Assembly (NCBI GenBank): GCA_002813895.1
Contig: CP024912.1
Location: 1,426,001-1,490,000 of the forward strand
DNA from: Cyanobacterium sp. HL-69
GTDB taxonomy: Bacteria; Cyanobacteriota; Cyanobacteriia; Cyanobacteriales; Cyanobacteriaceae
Length of the DNA: 64,000 bases
Direction: 5' to 3'
The first letter of the stretch is position 1, and every line of letters begins with the position of its first letter. A model generated the notes under the pieces. That model saw only the letters and a program-made list of their open reading frames with translations, ran no database searches and was not told the DNA's origin. The position numbers were made by a program, and so were the translations under genes. This document shows positions 17,380 to 26,133 of the stretch, in pieces.

Positions 17380-19485
17380 TTACTTACCCATGGCGCTATC
17401 TTCATCCTCTACCCAAAGGGAAAAGTCCATGTCTTCATTTTCTTCCATCGTAGAAGATTCTTGAACATCATTATTTTGAGTTAATTCTGGAGAGTCTTCG
17501 AGGGCTTCCATGGTTTTATTTTCTGGGTTAAAATCAGCTTGAGTGTAATCATTCTGGGTACCATTATTAGTATTTAACAAGCCTTTTATTTGCCCTAATA
17601 AACTGCCTAATTTTCCTTCATCCATGAGGGTATTTATCAAGGATAAACCACTGGTGGAAAACAGTAATTTATTGATGTCATTTCCGTTGTTTTGCCCATT
17701 ACCGTTACCATTATTGGCGCCGGGGAAGGAATAGATACGGGCATCTCCTAAAATGCCAGGTTGAGGGGCGATCGCCTTTAACAATTCGGGCAATTGGGGG
17801 GCTATTTCGGGGAAAATGAATTTTATGATCTCCGCTGTGCGGTTTGCGTCACTGAGACTATTTTCTGCATTAATGAGAGCTTTTTTACCTTCGGCTTCAG
17901 CTATCAATTTATACTTCTGAGCATCCGCTAGGGTACGGATAGATTCGGCTTCTAATTCTGCTGCCTGACGGGCAATTTCGGCTTGACGACGACGACGGAA
18001 AACATCAATTTCCACCACGTTTTGATCAGTAATACGTTTTTCAGCCGCTTCCCTTTCTGCCACAATTAAGGATAGTTGTTTTTGTCTTTCGGCATTTTCT
18101 ACCTCTCGGGCGGTTTTAACCCCTTCCTCTGCTTCTGCCCTTTGGGCTTCGGCGGCAAATCTTTCTTTTTCCTTATGGGCGATGGCAATGGAGGCTTGTT
18201 GTTGGGCAATTTGTGACTCTTGCTCGGCTTCAGCAATAGCAATTTGAGCGAATAACCTGGTGGCTTCTACGGTGCGCTGACGGTCAATTTGAGCCACTTC
18301 CGCTTCTTGCTCTTGCAAAGTCTGAGCCACACGGAACTTTTTATTTTGCTCCTCTAGAGTTATGTTAGCTTGGATTTGACTTTGTTGTACCGCCAACTGT
18401 TGCTTAATTCTTTCCTCCTCAATGGCCTGTTGTTGTAAAATCTTATTACGCTCAACCTTCGCTTGTTCTTGATCCCGTGATTCTTGAACTTCCCTCTCCC
18501 GTTGGGCTTTGAGAAATTCAATCTCCTTCATCTTGGTTAATTTCGCCTCCTCTTTCTCCTTGCCGATAGATAAACTTTGTTTCTCCGCCGCCAATTCCTG
18601 TTGCTCGATAGCTACCCTTGTATCTAACTCAATTTCGCTCTTTTCCCGACTCATTTCCAATTCCACATCCAATTTTTGCTTAATGGATTTTTGGATGGTT
18701 TCAGTACGTAACCTCACTCCTTGAGCATCAAAATAGTTATTTTCATCATAGGTATCGCTTTCCTCAATTTCCGAGATAGCAATGTTATTGAGGGTTAAAC
18801 CCACCTTCCGTAAATCCTGCTGAATCAGGTTTAAAACCTCCTCCGCAAAACCGAGTTTATCCGAGTCAATTTCGGCAATACTCTTCTTTTTCGCCGCCGC
18901 CCGAATGGCATCATCCGCCCGTTTTTCAAGGGCATCTTTTATATCAATTTCCGAGATTTTACCCTGTTTTGATAATCGTTGGGCTGCTGTCAATACGGAA
19001 TCTTTATCGGCACTAATGCACACATAGAAAGTAACCCGCATATTTGCCCGTAAATAGTCTCGGGTGCGCACTGCCAAGTTACCCTGTCTCACCACATCAA
19101 TGGAAATCTCCCGTAATGGCACTCTGGTTAACTCGTGGAATCCGGGGATAACCATACAACCACCGTTAAGGATAACTTTTTTATCCTTGGTGAAAATACC
19201 CCCTGTGCGCACGAAGGCTTCATTGTTAGGAGTGATGGTATAAACTCTGGTGTAACCCCAAATGGCAATTACACCCAAGACGACTAAAGCCGCAATTAAG
19301 CCCCCAAAAAAGGTAATATTTCCTATGTTTAATTGCCCCATAACAGGGGTACTATTAATAGGTATTGTGGCGGTGGTTTCGTTCAAATTTCTCTGTTGAA
19401 TTGGTAGAGATTGAGTGTTATTTTCTAATTGATCGACATTAATGGTGGGTAATTGTTGGATAAAATTAAGCCAAAAGTTGTTCAT
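17380..19485 (-). CDS. Flotillin-like SPFH protein (YqiK type)
   Basis: This 701-residue flotillin is a membrane-microdomain scaffold. One transmembrane helix (about residues 50-75, NITFFGGLIAALVVLGVIAI) is followed by an SPFH/band-7 domain (FVRTGG...VILNGGCMVIPGFHELTRV). A very long Ala/Glu/Gln-rich coiled coil (about 250-530) precedes the conserved C-terminal region with FIFPEIAPQLPELLKAIAP. The tail (about 590-701) is Asn-rich then acidic and looks disordered. It follows the YqiJ-like gene by 35 bp, the same pairing as yqiJ-yqiK in E. coli; the two proteins probably form one membrane complex. Its role in this organism is unknown. Confidence 0.9.
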   Translation of the reverse strand: MNNFWLNFIQQLPTINVDQLENNTQSLPIQQRNLNETTATIPINSTPVMGQLNIGNITFFGGLIAALVVLGVIAIWGYTRVYTITPNNEAFVRTGGIFTKDKKVILNGGCMVIPGFHELTRVPLREISIDVVRQGNLAVRTRDYLRANMRVTFYVCISADKDSVLTAAQRLSKQGKISEIDIKDALEKRADDAIRAAAKKKSIAEIDSDKLGFAEEVLNLIQQDLRKVGLTLNNIAISEIEESDTYDENNYFDAQGVRLRTETIQKSIKQKLDVELEMSREKSEIELDTRVAIEQQELAAEKQSLSIGKEKEEAKLTKMKEIEFLKAQREREVQESRDQEQAKVERNKILQQQAIEEERIKQQLAVQQSQIQANITLEEQNKKFRVAQTLQEQEAEVAQIDRQRTVEATRLFAQIAIAEAEQESQIAQQQASIAIAHKEKERFAAEAQRAEAEEGVKTAREVENAERQKQLSLIVAEREAAEKRITDQNVVEIDVFRRRRQAEIARQAAELEAESIRTLADAQKYKLIAEAEGKKALINAENSLSDANRTAEIIKFIFPEIAPQLPELLKAIAPQPGILGDARIYSFPGANNGNGNGQNNGNDINKLLFSTSGLSLINTLMDEGKLGSLLGQIKGLLNTNNGTQNDYTQADFNPENKTMEALEDSPELTQNNDVQESSTMEENEDMDFSLWVEDEDSAMGK

Positions 19486-19520
19486 CTTTTTTTCCTCTTT
19501 TTTTATTAAATAAAATACGA

Positions 19521-20258
19521 TTAATTATTACTTGCATTAAGCCATTTATCTTCGTCGGAGGTATCTTTGGCGATCGCAATGTAGCAATGTTGTTGACGGT
19601 CAATAATTAAAATTTCTTGTCCTCGATGGGGAATCACTTTCGCCCAGTCAGGGAGGGCAACTTCAATGGTGACAAGGTTTCGGGCGTTATCTAATACATC
19701 GGCTTGGGCTACTTTGCCATCCACGAGATAAGGTAATTTGATAGAGGTTACATTGCCCGTACAACCAATTAAACGCTCTCCATCTATTTCTTCCCCAAAA
19801 TTAGCAAAAATTTTACCGATGGGGTTCGATAATATCCGTCCAATCCAAAGGCTAAAACCTAGAGATACCAGAAAGATCAAAAGTGCGATCGCCCCTTGAG
19901 GTATTTCCCCTATCACCCCGCCAATCATCACATTGAGAAACCAACCAATCACCCCCCAACTACAAAAATCAATGGCCAAAAGAATTAATAAAGGACTTTT
20001 GCCAACCCCAAACCACGACAAAAATAAGAGAAAATTACCCTCAAAACTCTCATCAGCCTCCATGTCGGCATCAAAATTACTTTCCGCATCGACATCGGCA
20101 TCCATATCGAAATCAGCCTCAGCATCCACATCAAAATCGGCATCAGTATCAATATCTTGGTCATCACCTCCCCCAGAAATAATTACCAGCAAAAACAAAA
20201 ATACCCCAATTCCTAAAAATATCCAATAGGTAAGATTATTGATGTCAAATAGCAACAT
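19521..20258 (-). CDS. YqiJ/NfeD-like membrane protein with Asp-rich loop
   Basis: This 245-residue protein has an N-terminal membrane helix (WIFLGIGVFLFLLVII), a strongly acidic loop of about 40 residues built on Asp-Ala-Asp repeats (for example DADFDVDAEADFDMDADVD), then two or three more helices (LLILLAIDFCSWGVIGWFL and ALLIFLVSLGFSLWIG). A C-terminal OB-fold-like region follows (CTGNVTSIKLP...GQEILIIDRQQHCYIA). This is the architecture of YqiJ/NfeD-type partners of flotillins. It is the first gene of a two-gene operon with the flotillin. The acidic loop could bind Ca2+ or other divalent cations; that is inference. Confidence 0.85.
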   Translation of the reverse strand: MLLFDINNLTYWIFLGIGVFLFLLVIISGGGDDQDIDTDADFDVDAEADFDMDADVDAESNFDADMEADESFEGNFLLFLSWFGVGKSPLLILLAIDFCSWGVIGWFLNVMIGGVIGEIPQGAIALLIFLVSLGFSLWIGRILSNPIGKIFANFGEEIDGERLIGCTGNVTSIKLPYLVDGKVAQADVLDNARNLVTIEVALPDWAKVIPHRGQEILIIDRQQHCYIAIAKDTSDEDKWLNASNN

Positions 20259-20659
20259 TGAGCCTGATTCCTTTTATGAGCAGATAAAAACTGGTTTTTC
20301 AGGTAATAAGAAATATTTTTATTACACCTATCAGCATAACTCCAAACCTCACAAAGGTTATCAACGTTAACTTTTTCGTAACAAAAACCTGTAACCTAAG
20401 GGCTAATTAGTAAAAATAATTTAGAAGTTTCCAGACATTATATCCACACAATAAAACCTCATAACCATCCATCCTTAAAAACCTAACCCTCAAATCTTTT
20501 CTATCTTCTGGAAAAGCCTATTATGTAATAACCCTATTTATAGAATGTAATAAATACATTAGTTTTCAAAATTTAGTAGTAAAACTGACAAAATAAAAAG
20601 GATGTGATTGATACTCTATGGTCACGACAAAATAAAAAATATATATAAATGGAGTAACC
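20259..20659. promoter_or_regulatory. Divergent promoter region nirA / yqiJ-like
   Basis: This 401-bp region separates the divergent YqiJ-like gene and nirA. It contains the inverted repeat GTAATAA / TTATTAC (20303-20309 with 20319-20325) and a direct repeat ATGTAATAA at about 20523 and 20545. Scanning every GTA on this strand I find no exact NtcA box GTA-N8-TAC. The nearest match is GTAATAAGAAATAT at 20303. GGAG five bases before the nirA ATG is a good ribosome binding site. Confidence 0.5.
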
Positions 20660-22210
20660 ATGACGGTGACGACAGAAAAAAAAATAAAACTAAATAAAAT
20701 AGAAAAAGTAAAAGCCGCCAAACATGGCCTAGATGTCAAACAAGAAATCGAACATTTTGCCCAGATTGGCTGGGAAGCCCTTAGCGAAGATGATTTAATT
20801 GTCCGACTGAAGTGGTTAGGAATCTTTTTTCGCCCTGTAACCCCCGGCAAATTTATGTTGCGCCTGAGAATACCCAACGGCATTTTAAATAGTCAACAAT
20901 TAACCACCCTTGCTCAAATCATTCAACGATACGGAGATGATGGCAGCGCAGACATTACCACCCGTCAAAATCTTCAACTCAGGGGCGTACTACTCGAAGA
21001 CATCCCCACTATTTTTAGTCAACTGGAGGCGGTGGGCTTAACTTCTATCCAATCAGGGATGGATAATGTACGTAACCTTACGGGTTCTCCTACCGCTGGA
21101 ATTGATCCCCATGAATTGTATGATACTAGGGAGGTTAACTATAAGTTACAGGCTATGATTACCAATAATGGACAAGGTAATTATGATTTAAGTAACCTAC
21201 CCCGTAAGTTTAACATTGCCGTGGAAGGGGCAAAGGATAACTCTATCCATGCGGAAATTAATGATGTAGCTTTTATCCCTGCTTATAAGGATGGGGAGTT
21301 GGGTTTTAACGTGTTGATTGGGGGTTATTTATCTGCCCAAAGGTGCGCTGAGGCGATTCCCATGGATGTGTGGGTAAGGGCGGATGATGATGAAATTGTG
21401 GAACTTTGTCGGGCTATTTTGACGGTATATACGGTTAATGGTTTGGATGAAAGGTTAAGGGAAAACCGTGGTAAAGCCCGTTTGATGTGGTTAATTGATA
21501 GATGGACGATGAATCGTTTTCGTATTGAGGTAGAGAAGGAGTTGGGTAAATCTTTGGAATTTGCTGCCCCTACCGATGAGATTACCATGGAAAAACGGGA
21601 TCATTTGGGGGTACATCCTCAAAAACAGGAGGGGTATAATTATATTGGCATCCATGTACCTGTAGGGCGTTTGGATGCGGAGGGAATGTTTGAAATTGCC
21701 CGTCTGGCGGATGTTTATGGTAACGGAGAAATTAGAGCCACGGTAGAACAGAATTTTATTATCCCCTATGTGGCGGATGATAAGGTAGAAGCCTTTTTGA
21801 GTGAGCCTATCTTACAGCGTTATCCCCTTAATCCTAGCACGTTGGTGCGATCGCTCATATCCTGTACCGGGGCAAGATATTGTAATTTTGCCTTGGTGGA
21901 AACAAAGGCTAGGGGCTTAAAATTAGCTCAAGAATTGGATGAGGAGTTAAATATACCTGAAAAAGTGCGTATTCACTGGACAGGTTGTCCTAACTCCTGC
22001 GGACAAGCCCAAGCGGGAGATATTGGCTTGATGGGTACAAAAGCGAAAAAAGATGGCTCTGTGGTGGAAGGAGTTAATCTTTTCCTTGGTGGCAAGGTTG
22101 GCAAGGATGCGAAGTTAGGGGAGTTATCACAAAAAAGTATTCCCTGTGATGATCTTAAACCTATTCTCAAGGATTTGTTAATCAATCAATTTGGTGCAAC
22201 GGCTAAATAA
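20660..22210 (+). CDS. nirA: Ferredoxin-nitrite reductase
   Basis: NirA reduces nitrite to ammonium with six electrons from reduced ferredoxin, the second step of nitrate assimilation. The 516-residue enzyme has the tandem half-domain layout, including RYGDDGSADITTRQNLQLRG, GMDNVRNLTGSPTAGID and NLPRKFNIAVEG. The four [4Fe-4S]/siroheme cysteines lie in SCTGARYC and TGCPNSCGQAQ. These features fit NirA better than ferredoxin-sulfite reductase. Unlike the common nirA-nrtABCD-narB operon, no transporter or nitrate reductase follows; the next gene is convergent and unrelated. Confidence 0.93.
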   Translation: MTVTTEKKIKLNKIEKVKAAKHGLDVKQEIEHFAQIGWEALSEDDLIVRLKWLGIFFRPVTPGKFMLRLRIPNGILNSQQLTTLAQIIQRYGDDGSADITTRQNLQLRGVLLEDIPTIFSQLEAVGLTSIQSGMDNVRNLTGSPTAGIDPHELYDTREVNYKLQAMITNNGQGNYDLSNLPRKFNIAVEGAKDNSIHAEINDVAFIPAYKDGELGFNVLIGGYLSAQRCAEAIPMDVWVRADDDEIVELCRAILTVYTVNGLDERLRENRGKARLMWLIDRWTMNRFRIEVEKELGKSLEFAAPTDEITMEKRDHLGVHPQKQEGYNYIGIHVPVGRLDAEGMFEIARLADVYGNGEIRATVEQNFIIPYVADDKVEAFLSEPILQRYPLNPSTLVRSLISCTGARYCNFALVETKARGLKLAQELDEELNIPEKVRIHWTGCPNSCGQAQAGDIGLMGTKAKKDGSVVEGVNLFLGGKVGKDAKLGELSQKSIPCDDLKPILKDLLINQFGATAK

Positions 22211-22300
22211 GGAATTCAGTGTTAGGGAGATGAGGAGATAAAAAACTAATTATCGTTCATTATCTATTACTTTTTGTTTCTCTCCTTGCATATCAATTAT

Positions 22301-22324
22301 AAAAGGCTGGTTTCCCAGCCTTTT
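22301..22324. terminator. Strong bidirectional terminator
   Basis: A perfect 10-bp stem AAAAGGCTGG / CCAGCCTTTT (22301-22310 with 22315-22324) has a TTTC tetraloop. A and T ends on both sides make it suitable for both nirA (plus) and the DUF1830 gene (minus). Confidence 0.85.
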
Positions 22325-22334
22325 ATGGTGAATA

Positions 22335-22685
22335 TTAAGCCGAAAGTAGTTCGAGACTGTCTTCTTGGGAGTCAGGGTTTTGGTCAATTTTTTCACTCTG
22401 ACTTGCTTCTTCATTATCCCCTGTTGTTTCTTGTTGAATGGATAAAGTGCCACAGGGAATGGTATCTGATAAAATGGAACTTGCCATCATCCCCGAATGA
22501 ATTTCTAATAAGGCTTCAGGTAGTGCTTCAAATATAAGTCTTTGTCCTGGAAATACAACTCTTTCAAAATACCAATTTGCTACGTTTGTAATTCTTGCTA
22601 CTTGAATTTGACTGGTGGCATTGACATAGCAACACATCATTTTATTACTATCATCGTTGGGAATTGCATCTAATATCTGAGCCAT
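22335..22685 (-). CDS. DUF1830 family protein
   Basis: This cyanobacteria-specific small protein matches the DUF1830 pattern: CCYVNATSQIQVARITNV, NWYFERVVFPGQRLIFEA and LEIHSGMMASSILSDTIPC. At 116 residues, its family core occupies residues 15-85, followed by an acidic Gln/Asp/Glu-rich tail of low complexity. It looks soluble. The function is unknown in the family. It converges with nirA at a shared terminator. Confidence 0.8.
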   Translation of the reverse strand: MAQILDAIPNDDSNKMMCCYVNATSQIQVARITNVANWYFERVVFPGQRLIFEALPEALLEIHSGMMASSILSDTIPCGTLSIQQETTGDNEEASQSEKIDQNPDSQEDSLELLSA

Positions 22686-23118
22686 AATAATTATGATATT
22701 TTTTATTTATATTTATCTTTACATCTTCTAAGTTAACACTCCTTGATCCCAACTAGCTGTAAAGATAATTACCAATTTGATTAAATTTATTATTTTTCTT
22801 AGACATAGAAAATTCTTTAAAAAATATTAAGTGTTTTTTGTTATTAAAAAATAGATTTAATTTTGATAAAAAAGAACTAAGTTTCTTTGTAAATGGATAA
22901 AATGTTGATTGGAAGAAGTAATGGTTAATTTTTATCAATCATTGATAAAGATGGTTTGCAGATCTCACGGAGTATGCAAAAATAATATGGTTGCCTCTTA
23001 AGGGATTAGATTTTCTAAATTCTGGTCTTGTTAAATGAGGTTTTTTTGCTCTTATCTGAGGCTTGTTAGCTAAAACACACTAAAAGAGTTAATTTATTCA
23101 AATCATTATATCTAAATT
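22686..23118. other. AT-rich spacer upstream of ftrV with 9-1-9 inverted repeat
   Basis: This 433-bp region separates the divergent DUF1830 gene and ftrV. It is strongly AT-rich. The only clear structure is the perfect inverted repeat TTTATCAAT-C-ATTGATAAA at 22931-22949, about 170 bp before the ftrV ATG, which could be an operator. A 61-codon frame on the minus strand (22753-22938) is not convincing as a gene. Confidence 0.5.
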
Positions 23119-23346
23119 ATGAACGTAGGCGATCGCATTAAGGTAACTGAATCGGTAATTGTATATCATCACCCTGAGCATAAAAAGACTGCTTTTGATA
23201 TTAAGGGCATGGAAGGAGAGTTAATAGAAATTGTAACAGAATGGCAGGGAAGACCTGTAAGCGCTAATTTCCCTTATTTAGTTAAATTTAGCAAAAAGTT
23301 TAAGGCTCATTTTCGGGAAGATGAGATTTCTAACATTGACAGTTAA
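23119..23346 (+). CDS. ftrV: Ferredoxin-thioredoxin reductase, variable subunit
   Basis: FtrV is the small SH3-like beta-barrel subunit that supports the catalytic Fe-S subunit (FtrC) in passing electrons from ferredoxin to thioredoxin, linking light to enzyme regulation. The 75-residue sequence has the family pattern MNVGDRIKVTESVIVYHHPEH, GMEGELIEIVTEWQGRPVSA and FPYLVKF...FKAHFREDEI. Length and motifs fit well. ftrC is not in the window. A HIP1 octamer overlaps codons 4-7. Confidence 0.93.
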   Translation: MNVGDRIKVTESVIVYHHPEHKKTAFDIKGMEGELIEIVTEWQGRPVSANFPYLVKFSKKFKAHFREDEISNIDS

Positions 23347-23367
23347 AGTTTAGGTTTTGCCCCTCAA

Positions 23368-23385
23368 TCCCCCAAAATTGGGGGA
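23368..23385. terminator. Hairpin terminator between ftrV and cysteine lyase genes
   Basis: TCCCCCAA pairs with TTGGGGGA (23368-23375 with 23378-23385); the innermost pairs form the loop. CTTTGTTTT follows on the plus strand. It sits between convergent genes, 22 bp past ftrV. Confidence 0.65.
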
Positions 23386-23392
23386 CTTTGTT

Positions 23393-24544
23393 TTAGACAA
23401 TAGAGCGAATTTGTTTGATGAGGCTTTCAATTTCTGATTCGAGGGTGAAGTAATGCACACAAGCCCTAACGCAGGAAGGATAAGCAAGGGTGCGTAGATA
23501 ATATCCTTTTGATTCTAAGCTAGACACTAATTGACTAGGATTTTCGGTGTTGAAGGAAACTAATCCTGATGGGGGAGGGCTATTCTTTAAGCATTTTATT
23601 CCTTCTATTTTGTTTAATTCTTCCCAGAGATAGGCACTTAGTTGGCAAATTCGTTGGTAACGTTTTTCGGGGTTACCCCATGTTTGGTGAAGGGCGATCG
23701 CCCTTGTCAGTCCTGTGTATAATGGATATGCTGAGGTGGCCACTTCGTATCTACTACCATCTTGAGCAAAAGGTAACCCAGATTTACTAAAATCAAGGCT
23801 ACGCCAACCGATAAAGGTGGGATGAAGAGGAGTTTCTAAATTTTCTTTGACGTATAAAAAACCTACCCCCGTAGGGCCGCATAACCATTTATGCCCTGTG
23901 CATCCATAAAAGTCAACTTCTGTATCAGGAAGATTGAGGGGAATTAGCCCAGCGGATTGGGCGCCATCTACAAGAATTTGAATAGGTTTATTGCTAGGGT
24001 AGTGGTGACATACTTGGCTGATTTCTTTGAGGGGTAATACCTGCCCTGTATTCCACAAAACATGGCTAATGACAACTAGGCGAGTTTGGGGGGTGAGGTG
24101 ATTTTTGATTACTTCCACAGGGTTTCCTTGGTTTAAGGTATCCACAATGGGAAAGGTGGTAACTTTAACACCAAATCTTCTTTTAATTTCATTAATACTA
24201 GCAATGATTCCGGGGTGTTCGGCATCGCTGAGTAATATTTCATCATCGGGCTTCCACTCGATGCCCCAAAGGGCTATATTGCAACTATCGGTGACATTTT
24301 CACTCAGGGTAATAGTTTCTATTTTACTATTAGTTTCAAGGGCGATCGCACTTTTGGTATTAGCAATATTTTCGTTAATCCAACTATTTATTTGTAACCC
24401 AAAAGGCCCTATTTTTTCTACATATCTATAAGTATCAATAATTGTTTCTAGTACAGATTGGGCAAGGATTCCTTGACCACCAAAATTAAAATATTGTTTA
24501 TCTTCTAAGCCTTTAAAATCTTTTCTTAATTCTTTAATGTCCAT
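23393..24544 (-). CDS. Class V aminotransferase-fold enzyme, probable L-cysteine/cystine C-S lyase (C-DES-like)
   Basis: This PLP enzyme resembles the Synechocystis cysteine/cystine lyase C-DES, which cleaves cystine to pyruvate, ammonia and a persulfide for Fe-S assembly. It has the class V fold marks: YFNFGGQGI at the N-terminus, SDAEHPGIIASI, VDGAQSAGLIPL and the PLP lysine in CTGHKWLCGPTGVGFLY. The SufS/IscS active-site loop with RSGHHC is missing; the end reads RACVHYFTLESEIESL as in C-DES. At 383 residues it is close to the family. A second desulfurase, sufS, lies 7 kb away. Other class V enzymes are possible. Confidence 0.75.
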   Translation of the reverse strand: MDIKELRKDFKGLEDKQYFNFGGQGILAQSVLETIIDTYRYVEKIGPFGLQINSWINENIANTKSAIALETNSKIETITLSENVTDSCNIALWGIEWKPDDEILLSDAEHPGIIASINEIKRRFGVKVTTFPIVDTLNQGNPVEVIKNHLTPQTRLVVISHVLWNTGQVLPLKEISQVCHHYPSNKPIQILVDGAQSAGLIPLNLPDTEVDFYGCTGHKWLCGPTGVGFLYVKENLETPLHPTFIGWRSLDFSKSGLPFAQDGSRYEVATSAYPLYTGLTRAIALHQTWGNPEKRYQRICQLSAYLWEELNKIEGIKCLKNSPPPSGLVSFNTENPSQLVSSLESKGYYLRTLAYPSCVRACVHYFTLESEIESLIKQIRSIV

Positions 24545-24625
24545 AAAATTAGGGGTTGAACATTGTCCAACCCTTTGAAAGTTTAATTGTCAATTTTCCA
24601 TTGTACATTGTCAGTTTTAGAAGCC

Positions 24626-24868
24626 CTAATCATTCTCCCATTCTTCAGCCCCTAAAAGATCACAAATGCGATCGCGCAATAGAAAATCTTGCTGTTCGAG
24701 ATTTTTTTCAACTCCCATCCATTCCCTAGCAGGAATAAATTGAGCTAGGCTATAAATAGGTTGATGACGACTTAGCACACCTTTTTCGACCAAGGCTCGA
24801 ATTTCATCTCGGATAAAATCGAAGGTATATCCATAGGAGGATACATTCGGAAATATTTGAATACTCAT
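24626..24868 (-). CDS. DUF4327 family small protein
   Basis: This 80-residue cyanobacterial protein matches DUF4327: FIRDEIRALVEKGVLSRHQP, IYSLAQFIPAREW and a C-terminal DFLLRDRICDLLGAEEWEND. It appears all-helical and soluble. The function is unknown. It lies 81 bp upstream of the cysteine-lyase gene on the same strand; a short TTGTCAATT repeat tract and a small hairpin lie between them, so co-transcription is uncertain. The stop codon TAG falls in a CCCTAAT string, as at several other repeat-flanked gene ends here. Confidence 0.8.
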   Translation of the reverse strand: MSIQIFPNVSSYGYTFDFIRDEIRALVEKGVLSRHQPIYSLAQFIPAREWMGVEKNLEQQDFLLRDRICDLLGAEEWEND

Positions 24869-25039
24869 AATAATATAATTACTGATGTTTAAGTTGCTAC
24901 TAAAAAGTAATAACTTTCTGTTAAATTCTATACTTTTCGTCTTAAAAGTCGCAACTCTTTCCTCTTTTTTATTCTATTAATGGAAATACTTTTATTTGAG
25001 TGTTATAATTGTTTACTATTTTTTTTATAATTATTTTTT

Positions 25040-25921
25040 ATGGATTTATTGCGATCGCTCCCTATTGGCTTATATGTAGAAAAACCTTTTTCTTGGCTTC
25101 ATAGATTAGATTCGAGGGTAAAATTAGGATGGTTAATGAGTTTAATTTTATCTCCCCTATTAGCCAATGGTCCATGGCGTATTTTTTTAGTAGTTTTTCT
25201 ATTATTAATTACTTGGTTATCTTTTATTCCTTGGAGAGTACAAAAAAAACAAATTACATGGCTATTATTAATAGGAATACTGAGTTTTGTTTTAACGGCG
25301 ATCGCCCCGGATGGATTAAGTCTTACTTATCAGCCACGCCTACCAGAAAGCGAAATTATCATTAATCAACCCACAGATTATCAATATATATTATACAACT
25401 TTGGGAATGTAAATATCACCAGAAGATCCTTTGATTTAGCCATTAGAGTAAGTACCTTATTTTTTACCTTAATTTATAGCAGTAACATCTTTTTATTAAC
25501 CACTGCCCCCGAAGAAATTACCACAGGAATTGAAAATTTATTATCTCCCTTAAACCGTTTTAAATTTCCCGTTACAGAAATGATTTTGACCCTGACTCTT
25601 TCCCTCCGTTTTATCCCTTTAGTATTAGAAGAAATCCAAAATTTAATTAGATCCATTAGAACCAGAGCTATAAAATGGCGTAAATTAGGCATTAAAAAAA
25701 GTATTCAAATTTGGGTAATTGTCATGGAAAAATTACTAGAAAATATCTTATTAAGAGCCGAACAAATTGCGATCGCCATGGAAGCCAGAGGTTTTACAAC
25801 TCCGCAAACCCATCAAGTAAAGTGGCACGAATCAAGAATAAAAACTAACGATACAGTAGCCTTATTTTTTCTTGTTATTTTTTGGGTATTTCGATTAACA
25901 ATTGGGCAAATGGCAATTTGA
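25040..25921 (+). CDS. EcfT-type transmembrane protein (CbiQ family), orphan
   Basis: This is the T component of energy-coupling factor transporters, which links substrate-binding S components to ATPases. The 293-residue protein has about five to six membrane helices, an N-terminal SWLHRLDSRVKL typical of EcfT, the coupling-helix motif IRTRAIKWRK and the second Ala-Arg-Gly motif in MEARGFTTP. ATPase and S-component genes are not adjacent, as is usual for group II ECF systems. The substrate cannot be told from sequence. TATAAT at 25004 may be its -10 box. Confidence 0.88.
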   Translation: MDLLRSLPIGLYVEKPFSWLHRLDSRVKLGWLMSLILSPLLANGPWRIFLVVFLLLITWLSFIPWRVQKKQITWLLLIGILSFVLTAIAPDGLSLTYQPRLPESEIIINQPTDYQYILYNFGNVNITRRSFDLAIRVSTLFFTLIYSSNIFLLTTAPEEITTGIENLLSPLNRFKFPVTEMILTLTLSLRFIPLVLEEIQNLIRSIRTRAIKWRKLGIKKSIQIWVIVMEKLLENILLRAEQIAIAMEARGFTTPQTHQVKWHESRIKTNDTVALFFLVIFWVFRLTIGQMAI

Positions 25922-26133
25922 GTAATTTTCCTCAAATCAACCATATTTATCATCAAAAGTTATTAGGTTTTAAACAAATAATTAACAGTAAATAACAAAA
26001 AATATTCTCATTTATTATTAATTTTTTATGGAAACTATGGATTATAGGTGATGAGTAAAATAAATTGACAAAAAAATACTTTATTCATCTTTTTAAACTA
26101 TACTATAATTACATAAAATAATCCTAATATTTT

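Noticed and set aside
20303-20316. GTAATAAGAAATAT as an NtcA box
   Set aside because: The right half should be TAC; it reads TAT, so it is not counted as a true NtcA site.
22753-22938. 61-codon frame on the minus strand upstream of ftrV
   Set aside because: It starts at TTG inside an inverted repeat, is extremely Lys/Phe/Asn-rich from AT-rich DNA, and has no ribosome site or family features.
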